Below, in pieces: positions 55,475 through 64,000 of a DNA stretch of 64,000 bases (its first letter is position 1; each line of letters opens with the position of its first letter). The translations under genes were made by a program, and so were the position numbers. The DNA is taken from positions 1,795,015-1,859,014 of the forward strand of contig BCHX01000003.1 of NCBI GenBank assembly GCA_001599755.1, written 5' to 3'. The notes below the pieces were generated by a model that was given only the letters and a program-made list of their open reading frames with translations, searched no databases and was not told where the DNA came from. This DNA comes from Gliomastix tumulicola (taxonomy: Eukaryota > Ascomycota > Sordariomycetes > Hypocreales > Bionectriaceae).

Positions 55475-56922
55475 ATGGCGATTTCACATCAGCACATGCA
55501 CCCAAAGAGGAGGGAGGAGAAGGCCGAAGATGGTATGACTGCAGCGCATGCCCGTTGAATGATTGGTTGACTAATTCGGTCGCAGAAGAATATGTGATCA
55601 AGACGGTGTATCAGACCCTCGAGAAGACCTTTGAGGGACCCATTGGGGGCTATGCGACGCTGTACAAGGATGCAGCAGTGACGGTTGATCTTAATGATGC
55701 CCCCGACTCGACGACGCTGGCCGCTGCTGAGAGTACTGGGATCGCTTTTGATGGCGAGGTCCCTTCCGCCATTCTCAGCCAGACGATGGATGTTGGCGAC
55801 TCGACTCTGGCCTTTGACACCGGCAAGGCCACTCTGCTTCCCTCGACAGAGGCTGCCACCGACGCGGCCACCAGCACAACCGCCCCGGCCCAGCCCAGCT
55901 CAACGTCGGATCAGTCCACGGGAGGAAGCGGAGGTACGAGTGCGGGAGTCAAGGCCGGTATCGCCTTCGGTGTCCTGGGTGGCGTGCTCGTCGTCGCGTT
56001 GGTCGTCTTCCTCATCTTCAGCCGCCGGAAGAAGAAGAAGTCGGGCAGCAACCCCGAGACGGGCTCCGAGAAGTTCGACACGGCCTCGTCGGCCTCGCAG
56101 GCCATCCCCATGCAGACCAACAACCGCGCGCCCCGCGTCAGCCTCCGCCCCGTCACGCAGTTCTTCCCTACGCTCGGCGGCGAGAAGCACGCCAGCAAGA
56201 ACCCGGGCATCGGCCTCTCGCTTGGCGCGGCTGCTGCTGCCAACAAGCCCAGAGCCCCCTCGCCTGACTGGGCTCGCACGCCCAACAGCCCCAACCCCTT
56301 TGACCGGCCTGGCACCAGCCAGAGCACGCACTCCGCCAACCCGTTCGGAGCGAGCGCCGAGCGGCCAGTGTCACCCATTTCCCAGGAGATTAGTATGTAC
56401 TCGAGGAGGTCGCCCAGCCCGGTCAGCAACCGCTCTGTCGCCGGCGCTGTGACGACGAACAACGGGACCCGCCAGACGTCCATGCACGCCGACATTCAGG
56501 AGATGGACTTCACGCTCCCGCCTCCGTCGCGAGGAGCCCCCAGCCCAACGGGAACCGAATTCAGTATGAGCTCCATCGCCCCCGGCGCCAGCGCCCCTCC
56601 GTCAAATGGTGCCGCCGCCATCGCGGCCATGGGCGGCCCGCGGAACACCGCCGTCCACCGCGTCCAGCTTGACTTCAAGCCCACGCTCGAGGACGAGATG
56701 GAGCTCAGGGCAGGCGAGCTCGTGAGGCTGCTCCACGAGTACGACGATGGCTGGGCGCTCTGCATCAGGCTAGATCGATCCCGCCAGGGCGTCGTGCCGC
56801 GGACATGTCTGTCCACGCGCCCCGTGAAGCCTCGCGCTCCCCCCGGTGCGTCTCGCAACGGCCCTCCCGTCAACCCCAGCTCCTCAGCCAGGCCGCGGGG
56901 CCCGCCTGGCGTGGCGATGTAA
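55475..56922 (+). CDS. Single-pass membrane protein with C-terminal SH3 domain
   Basis: Two exons, 55475-55532 and 55586-56922, with intron GTATGA...CGCAG (branch-like TTGACTAAT), give 464 residues. The start MAISHQHMHPKRREE joins EEYVIKTVYQTL, the N-terminal wording I associate with this fungal family. An extracellular Ser/Thr-rich region (about 30-155) precedes TM GIAFGVLGGVLVVALVVFLIF and a basic stop-transfer (RRKKKK). The cytosolic part is Pro/Ser-rich. Near the C-terminus is an SH3 domain (about 385-440): VQLDFKPTLEDEMELRAGE, YDDGWALC and GVVPRTCL. The layout resembles Fus1-like polarity or adhesion proteins, so a role in scaffolding at the membrane is inferred. Confidence 0.82.
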
Positions 56923-58360
56923 CGGGGGGGAAGGGCTCCCGATACTTTTTACGACTCATATTCTATTGTTAATATTTAATCTTCGCATTCGCTCGCTATT
57001 TGGAGTTGAATGTGCGCATGCTGCGTTTTTTTTTCGGAGCTGGGCGTTCCGAGATTGGAATAGGCATCACGCGATCAATACCATGATTCGATCCCATTCA
57101 TACTCCTCCTACCCTTTTGTCGAGGTCTTGCACCTCTTGTCCCTCGTTGGTCCTTTCTGGGGTCCTCTTCTTCCCTTTTCTTTTCCCGACAACTGTCTGT
57201 TCCGTGCATCTACCTCGGGGGTTGCGAGGCTCACTCGGGGACATGTTCTTCTATTCGATCTCCGCCATCTCTCTGGCAGACAGTTACAGTTACTTCCGGC
57301 GACCCGTGCGGTGGCTCATCGACGCTCGCTTCCTCTTCTCCTTGTCCCGGAGCATCGTGTCACGGGGACATAGAAATCTGCCTTGAGGGCGGACCGGCTC
57401 ACTTCAACGCTTTGATCTAGAAAATGGCAGCTTTGGGAGCTGTCTTCATATCCTGTATAACGAGGAGGAAAAAAGGCCTGGGGGGCAATTTGTTGTGTGA
57501 ATGGATGCCATATTGGACATAGTGTCAATACAAACATGTCGAACCACATTTTCTCGTGAAGCGATTGGGTTTCGCTGGCTGTGTGATGAGTTGAGATGCT
57601 CTTTGAGAGAGAGAGGGAGAGATGTTGTACGTGTTTGCGTTTTGGGTGCCGTTTCATCGGAGGTCAGAAGCGGAATCGAAGCGACGGGAGAAGAAGGTAC
57701 GCGCCGTCGCTCTTGCCTCAGTCCGGACTTGGCTCAGGTGATGGCACACTCTGTCTCGAATTAGGAAACTACGACGTTGTCGGTGCTACTTCGTCCTCGG
57801 TGAGCGCGAAGTGCTGGCAGCAGGTACCACCGGACATGGACCTCGCACGCTCCTTCCCTGTCTGAATTTTCAACTGATACCACTTTCTGTAGTTGCCCGA
57901 TAACGCGTAAGCGAGTGCGAATCGCTTCTCGGCCTTGGATTGAGATCAAGTCTCCGAGTGCGGATGGATAAGGATTTCTTTGGTTGAAGTCTCACACTTT
58001 GCATCTCGGCGTGACCTCTCTCTCACCTTTTCATCACCTCGTGGCTAGGCCTAAAAACGCCCTCCCTCAACAGCAACAGCCATCACCTCGTTCCCTATTG
58101 TTTCTCCCTCTCCTGCTTGTTCGATACCTGAATCTTTCCCCGACAAACCGCTGCTTCGTTTCCGCACTGTACCTTTTCACTGTCACATCTGCAACATCGC
58201 ACCTCGCTCATTCAGAGCTGGATTCTCACCGAGCATCCCGCCCTCGCACCCGCCTTGGTGACTCAAAAGCGGGAGCATATCTGGCAGCCCGCAGGCCGCT
58301 CATTTCTTCCCGTCACCCTCGCCCATTTCCAATCTCAAGAACGAAATATCAAAAAAAGCC
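56923..58360. other. Intergenic region before the cyanovirin-like gene
   Basis: 3' region of the SH3 gene and promoter of the next gene. Pyrimidine-rich segments lie at about 57110-57200 and 58090-58200. Short open frames have no features. Confidence 0.5.
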
Positions 58361-59120
58361 ATGCTTCTCGACACCTGCATCGCGCTTCTCACCATCGCCG
58401 CGGCGGCCGCCTCCGCGGCGCCCGTCCTCGACAACGCCTTTGGCCTCTGGGTCGAGGGCACCGCCCCCGGCAGCGGCGAGGTCCAGGACACGGACGTCTC
58501 GCAGACGCTGCCGGGCTTCAACCACATGCAGCAGAGCAACCAGTCCGTCGTCGCGCTCCCGGAGCCCGAGGACACGGATCTGGGCGAGGACCCTGCCCTC
58601 GGCATCACGTTCGAGGACGAGTGCAAGCACATGGGGCTCGGAGGGGACGGTGAGGTCGGGGAGACGACCATCGAGGGGGAGTGCGTCGACGAGTATGGGT
58701 ATTGGTGGGCTACGGTGCTCAACTTGAATGAGTGTGCTGCCAACGTGGACGGGCGACTTGCGTACAGGGAGGGGTGAGTTGAAGAACATTCGTCGCTGTT
58801 CGAACATGTATGTGGAAGGCTCTTGGCTGACTTGTGGGAACAGGGGCAACTTCGACGAGTCCTGTCGACAATGCATCCTGAGCGATCTCAAGGAGAAGAA
58901 GGGCCTCCTACTCAAGTGCAACTGCATGAAGGGCGGCGTCGCCTATTACACTTCCCTTCCACTGGGATCTCACGGTGAGAAACGCTCCCATCAAGTCATA
59001 TTCTCTTTCACTAACGAAGTCCTCCCAGTTGAGCATCCCCGGACCGTCCGCCCGGTTGGAGGCCGCCTGATGTGCGGCGATCGTCTCGGCAGCAAGACAC
59101 CCAGTTATTCTGTGCACTGA
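58361..59120 (+). CDS. Secreted cyanovirin-N-like (CVNH) protein
   Basis: Three exons, 58361-58773, 58844-58974 and 59029-59120, with donors GTGAGT and GTGAGA and CAG acceptors, give 211 residues. The signal peptide is MLLDTCIALLTIAAAAASA. The mature part starts with an acidic Gln/Ser/Pro/Glu region. From about residue 85 a CVNH-like pattern appears: FEDECKHMGLGG, IEGECVDEYGYWWATVLNLNECAANVDGRLAY, then GNFDESCRQCIL and LKCNCM, matching the Cys, LNxC and NxxG spacing of CVNH repeats. CVNH domains are fungal mannan-binding lectins. Only the first repeat plus part of a second is obvious, and the last exon lacks clear CVNH sequence, so the 3' structure is less sure. Confidence 0.65.
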
Positions 59121-59399
59121 AAATCAGTGTGACTGGCTTTCGGTCCTTGAGAGTCTTGATGTTGGTCGGGAGGATGTGACGAAACTACTGTGCTGGTTGC
59201 AGGGCGATACGGCACCTCCATTGCAATGCGAGCAATGAGTAGTACATGAAGGGTATTATAGGTCAGTCTAATTAGCGTGTCTGACTTCAACACGCGCAGT
59301 ATAATAATGTATGTACATGGGCACGACCTCTGCCTGTTTCTTACATGATATCTCTGAAAAATCCCGAGGCACCTAAGTTACAATGCACCCCTGAAACTA

Positions 59400-61065
59400 C
59401 TAATGTATCCGGGTTGCCATGCCCGATATCAAGGACGCGGCGAAGTCTCCCTGCTCCTTGATGAGTTCCTTGAAGGCTGGGTCCGAGCTCACATACTCTG
59501 AAAAGCACAGCCAGAAGTTCACCATGAGACTCCTCGCTGCGTCCTTCTCGACCGTGTTGTCAAAGACCATGTGGGTCAGGTCGATGAGATCCGGCAGCCG
59601 GGCGCGCGTGACCTCGTAGGCGACGAGGCAGTCGTGCAGCCGCTTGAGGCTCAGGTCGCCGAGGTCCTTGACGTTGTACTTGTCGGCGAGGATGTACAGG
59701 TGCAGGTGGCTGAGGAAGACGGGGAGCTGGGACTTGCGCCAGTCGTTCATCTTCCTGGCGAGCCCGCCGCTCGTGGCCGACATGCTCTGGCCGCGGTAGT
59801 TGGTGATCTGGCGGCGCAGCGCGCTGAAGCTGCTCATGACGGTGTACTTGGACTTGGCGCTGCTCTCCTGGATCCAGCTGTTGGGCTCCGGGGGGAGGAC
59901 GGTGGCGGTGGCGGGAGCCGGGGAGCGGCGTCGCAGCCGCTCGCGTATGGTCTGGCGGCGCAGCAGATGGATGTCGTCCGCAAGCTCCATTTGCTCCTCC
60001 TCCTCCTCCTCCCCGCCCTGGTCGTAGTCGGGGCCGTTACGGTCGTAATAGTCGTGGAAGTCGTCGTGATGGCCCTGGTACAGGGCCTGGTACGCCTCGT
60101 ACTCGTGGCGGCGCTTCTTAAGGTGGTGCTGAGCGCGATCGTCCTTCAGACGGCCCTCGGCGATCTTCCACGCCTTGAGCCAGGTGTGGACGCTGTAGGG
60201 CGGAATCGGTCGGAGCCAGGGTATATCGTTTCCGGCTTCGTGGACGGAGCGGTTGAAGGGACTGGCGTCGTCGTCGTCGTCGTCGTCGTCACCCGGCTGG
60301 TGAGGAGCGGCAAAGGGGAAGGCCGGGGCGTATACGGGGGGCTCCTCGTTTGAGACCCTTCCACCCCCGACGGTGGCGATCTCGCCTTCCTGCCCGTTGA
60401 ATTCGCTGATGAATGTGGCGACGAAAATATCCTGCGTGCTTGAAAAGGGATCGATGATCTGCCTAGGATTGATGGACGGCAGGCGGCTAGAAGAGCCCTG
60501 ATGAGAAGCTGTGCTGCTGCTGCTGCTGCTGCTGCTGGCTGGTGTTGAAGGGCCGGCAGCCGTCTTGTCGCCGTCGGGGGCTGGAGTGATGCTTTTGCCC
60601 TTGCCTTTGCCCTTGCCCTTGCCCATGCCCATGCCCATGCCCATGTAGGTCTGATAATAGGCGGCACCGTCCGTCTCAGCCTCCTCTGGCTCGATGGTCT
60701 CAGGCTCGGCGCCCTCGTAGTCGTACGAGTAGGCGAAGCTGACGAACCGGACAAAAGTGTCCGTATCGACGTCCGGCCAGTAGACGCGGCCCTCGCGCGC
60801 CTCCCTCATTTTGCCGTTGAGCATCACATTGAGGGGCGGTGAGAGGCGGGCGACGATTTGCTTGTGGATGCGGAACTCCTTCTTCTCCTCGCCCACGACA
60901 AATATGAACGGGTCGGAGGTGAGGCAGCTGCTTCGGGTGTCAGTGGGATGATGCTTGGGGGGGGGGGGGGGGGAATGTGGGAATTTGAAGTTGTGTGACT
61001 TACTCTTCGTAGTCGATTGGCGCGGCCCTCAAATCGCACATCGTATTTGATGAGGGAGTGGCCAT
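59400..61065 (-). CDS. BTB/POZ-domain protein with repetitive linker
   Basis: Two minus-strand exons, 61065-61004 and 60927-59400, with intron GTAAGT...GCAG, give 529 residues. The start MATPSSNTMCDLRAAPIDYE is joined to CLTSDPFIFVVGEEKKEFRIHKQ, rebuilding the BTB opening; an earlier frame begins with poly-Gln but no ATG. The BTB fold covers about 20-85 (VARLSPPLNVMLNGKMREA, RVYWPDVDTDTFVRFVSFAYSYDY). A long disordered middle has MG and KG dipeptide repeats, poly-Ser, poly-Asp and acidic runs. The C-terminal third has BACK-like helices (SHLHLYILADKYNVKDLGDLS). BTB proteins often adapt to Cullin-3, but this one's partner is unknown. The intron contains a G-run of 14 or more. Confidence 0.8.
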
Positions 61066-61597
61066 AGCTCTTAGATTTGCTTGTTCTTTTTGATGACCCT
61101 GACTGCTGCTGCTGCTGCTGCTGCTCGGTGCCCAATCTCAGGCTCGATATGAGGCGGGTGATACGCGCGCTGCGTGCGGATCAGCCGAGTGTGTTTGGTG
61201 GTGAGACTTGTGCGACGAGAATGGATGAGAATGGAAGGAGGTTTATGAGGACGAGAAATTTGGGGGGCTGAGATTGGATGGGATAATTTATTTACACAAA
61301 CGAAACCCGGAGAAGTCTAAAGTCAGCTGGGAGGCGCAGGAACTGAAGTCACTGCAGCGTTGAGGTGGGATTGTAGGTGGAAAAGCCCCGCTCACCACCC
61401 GATCGAAAGTGGGTAGACATAAAAGAACGTGACAAAGATCACATGTCATTCTATGGATAATTCGGACGGCTTGTCGCATCTTTTATGTCATCTATCATTT
61501 GGACCAACCTCCTCGTCGTTGGGGTCGAACAATAACGGCGCTTCTTCCTGTTGACGCGACGATAACAACCCGCGTTGAGAAGAGATTGATTGATTCT
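61066..61597. other. Intergenic region between two minus-strand genes
   Basis: Upstream region of the BTB gene and 3' region of the TFIIIC gene. Includes a CTG/CAG run (about 61102-61125) whose frame has no ATG. No gene seen. Confidence 0.5.
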
Positions 61598-63998
61598 CTA
61601 CGCCACAAACTTTCCTCCACACCCTCCACAGGCCTCTCCCGCCGGGGGCACCGAGCTCGATGCCTCAGGCCCCATGTACTCGTCCGCCAGCCTCAACAGC
61701 TCAGCGTACTTGAGACAGCGTCGCTGGCAGACGGCGCAGACATGCGACACCCCTGGAGCTAGCACAGCGACACCCGAGTAGCTGCAGATGGCTTCGTTTC
61801 TGTTAGAGCGGGTGCGCGTTCAAGAAATAAAAGGGGGGGGGTTGGCAATTGGGTTGCGTTTGTACTCACCGAACGAGTGGCCGTTGTCACACTTGGCCTC
61901 GTACCCGTCGTTCCGCAGCGTGCTCTCGCAAAAGGCGCACTTCTGGTTCGCCTTGATGTCCCGGAAGAACTCGCTCAGCGCGGGCTGCCGGTGGCTGAGG
62001 GATGGATCTGTGCTGGCCGCGGAGCGTGTGATGTCTGGCCCGCTGCCGTACATCCATTCCCATATCCGCCCCTCCGTTGTGAGTTTGGAGTCTACTTCTC
62101 TCGACCCAGCGTTTTCGTCAGGGCTTTCCTCGGCGGAGGAGCGTGTCCATCCAAAGAAGAGCTTGGACCTGCCCTTGCGATCGGGGTACCGCGTGCTGGA
62201 GCGTGTGACGAGCGCTGCTGTTGAGCCGCCCCCGGGCGACAGTGCCAGTCCCCAGATGCGGAACTGGTACGGATGGATGAGAGGCGGCTCCATCTCCTCC
62301 GTATCCAGTTCGCCGTCGGATACGGATGAATCGTCCGAGTCCGACTCGACCGTCTCGGCGCTGATTTCGAGCGGTATGAGGCGGCCCGTCGCTCGTCTGA
62401 GGTACTCGGCCCACTGGGGGAAGTGCCCATCGTCGTTGACGGCGTTGGTTTCGTACCAGTTCTGGCTGTCCCAGGTTGCTGAGCTTCTGGCGAGGCTATA
62501 GCGTGGAATCTTGGGCTTGTTGTCTGGATCTGGCGGGTGAATGACGAGGTCTAGGGGAAGGGGGGATGTTAGCGGTGTCCTGGATGAGGCATCCGCCAGT
62601 CCTACCTGCTATTGGGTTCGATATTGAACTCGGTGTCCAGAGTGTCCCGCACTCGTCGAGTGAATGTGCTCGGACTGGAGGGGTGATATCGCCCGTTAAG
62701 TCGACCTGGAAAGCTCTGGCCTCGAAAGGCGTGCATATGAACCCCCGACACATGTGCTGTTTGCCTTCGGTCCAGACCTGGTAATAGTGTTAGGTAATTG
62801 TTAGAAAACCAGGGTTCCTGTACGTACCATGTCTTCCCACCTGACAAAGGCATCCGTAGACAAGGGTATACAGAGGCTAGTGGTGTCTGATGCCGCGACT
62901 TCTACCTCCGGTGAAGACTCCCTCTCCCACTGGCCCTTAAGCGTGATCCTGCGAAAGCCGACGTAGTTGCGGCCAATATAAGAAACGGTAGCCGTCCTCG
63001 AATCGCCCTGGACAACCCACGGGCTCCACGATAATGAGGATGCCGTACCAGTGGGCACGAAATCAGGATCCATCTCGTCAGTAGGCTGAGAAGCTGTTAG
63101 AAAACACAGACCTCATGTTTTGGTGAACACACACGCACCTCATGTGGACTCCTCGCGTCAAAACGAGCAGCCTCGCGGACCTGCCAGACGTCCTCCGTGC
63201 TGGTCGACCCAGGCTTAGAACGCATGAACCGTTGTATACTCATGATGACCACGTCCTCCTCATCAGTCGCATACGCCAACAGCGCCCTGCCCGTAGCAAT
63301 CTCCTTTGCCCAGGCGAAGCTCTTAATCCGGTCCTCCATGGTCCGAAAGGCGCCCGCCTCCACCTCGTCGGGGATGGGCAGGTCGGCCCCGAGCCCCCAG
63401 AGCATCCTCCACATCTTCGTGTCCCTCACGCGGACGCCCGCGCCCGCGGCCGTGCTCGCATCCAGCACCTCGCCCACGGCCAGCAGCTCCCCAGACGTCA
63501 CCATGACCATCAGCACCGGCCGCAGGTTCGCGCCGAGGCCGCTGGGCGACCACTCGACGGCGACGACCTGTGACACGGACGCGCCCCGGCCCGTGACGTC
63601 CCGCCCGGGCACGGCCTTCTCCGCGTGCCGCCACAGCTCGCCCAGGGCGGTGAGCGGCGGGATCGTCACGCCCGCGAGCTCGCACAGGCGGGCGTTGACG
63701 ACCGGGTCCGGGCGGAAGATGCCCTCGAGCGTGAGGTACGTCGAGAACTGGTGGGGGGGAAGGAGCGCATTGTCGGCCGCGGGAGCCGCGTCGTCGTCGA
63801 CGCTGGGGTACTCGGGGAAGTAGATGTAGATGGCCTCCGAGGTGGCGACGGCGAGCTCTGCGTCGCACGACCAGGACAGGGCGTGAGGGCCCAAGGGGCG
63901 CTCTTTGAGAGCTAGGGTCTTGAGACGATGGACCTGTGGTGCTTGTTAGTGTGCTGTTCGTTACTGCTCTGCGGTCGTCTTACTTGAGATCGATTCAT
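61598..63998 (-). CDS. TFIIIC 90-kDa-subunit-like protein (WD domain and C-terminal zinc finger)
   Basis: Six minus-strand exons are proposed: 63998-63984, 63933-63139, 63085-62828, 62777-62606, 62550-61870 and 61791-61598, giving 704 residues. The N-terminal half (RPLGPHALSWSCDAELAVAT, VVAVEWSPSGLGANLRPVLMVMVTSGELL) matches the TFIIIC delta/WD domain. The C-terminus matches the TFIIIC zinc finger: CAFCESTLRNDGYEAKCDNGHSF, then PGVSHVCAVCQRRCL and CGGCGGKF. TFIIIC recruits TFIIIB at Pol III promoters. The last acceptor is taken as AAG at 61792 because it keeps the conserved ICSYSGVAVLAPGVS run; TAG further in would drop it. Exon 1 is 15 nt (MNRSQ) and its ATG is 2 nt from the window end, so a longer upstream start cannot be excluded. 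Confidence 0.85.
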
Positions 63999-64000
63999 TT

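Noticed and set aside
61066..61135. Poly-Gln N-terminus for the BTB protein
   Set aside because: The frame has no ATG and does not join the BTB exon; ATG 61065 with the GTAAGT intron rebuilds the domain.
1..64000. tRNA, rRNA or transposon genes
   Set aside because: Looked by eye for B-box-like GGTTCRA motifs and transposase/reverse transcriptase wording; found none convincing. A covariance-model scan would be needed to exclude tRNAs.

Overview
The window comes from the nuclear genome of a filamentous ascomycete, most likely a Sordariomycete-type Pezizomycotina species (inference). The evidence is: intron-containing genes with short introns (about 50-120 nt, GTRNGT donors, YAG acceptors), a multifunctional Ura2-type CPSase/ATCase, SUR7-like, GPI-anchored and cyanovirin-type fungal proteins, CT-rich promoters and a GC-rich third codon position. 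There are no operons, and I found no transposon, CRISPR array, rRNA or convincing tRNA. Two ambiguous bases (N) lie at 24133 and 24136.

Layout. 0-6.5 kb: the 3' part of an Slh1/ASCC3-type helicase (+), a Rab GTPase (-) and a class III aminotransferase (-). 7.7-17.3 kb is rich in cell-surface genes: a SUR7-like four-TM protein (+), a fungal MscL-type mechanosensitive channel (+), two divergently transcribed GPI-type glycoproteins that look like old paralogues (- and +), and a secreted GH76 mannanase (+). 17.6-30 kb holds metabolism and transcription genes: histidinol-phosphate aminotransferase (-), a glutamine-rich SS18/SSXT-type SWI/SNF subunit (+), and the Ura2 CPSase/ATCase (+). 30-42 kb: pyridoxamine-phosphate oxidase (+), a Pho85-type cyclin (-), a small unknown protein (-), the PP4 catalytic subunit (+) and an acidic nuclear-looking unknown (-). 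42-53 kb: a bZIP factor (-), a RING protein (-), a GPI-anchored cupredoxin-like protein (+) and an AFG1-type mitochondrial ATPase (+). 55-64 kb: a single-pass SH3 protein (+), a secreted cyanovirin-N-like protein (+), a BTB protein (-) and the 90-kDa TFIIIC subunit (-), whose putative start codon lies 2 nt inside the window edge.

How genes relate. HIS5, URA2 and PDX3 serve amino-acid, pyrimidine and vitamin B6 metabolism; HIS5 and the class III aminotransferase need the PLP cofactor that PDX3 makes. A Gcn4/CPC1-type TGAGTCA site lies upstream of HIS5. The 7.7-17.3 kb block groups genes for the membrane, turgor sensing and cell wall, but nothing shows that they are co-regulated.

Most unusual points: the Ura2-type protein appears to lack the whole DHOase-like domain; the GH76 reading frame continues for 48 coding-like codons past an in-frame TAG; the MscL homologue carries a four-cysteine zinc-ribbon-like tail; the two divergent GPI proteins share an intron of identical position and phase; PP4 and the Rab carry large low-complexity insertions; and three genes begin with coding exons of only 15-20 nt. 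Exon borders were inferred by hand from splice signals, frame continuity and family knowledge. No alignment or transcript data were available.
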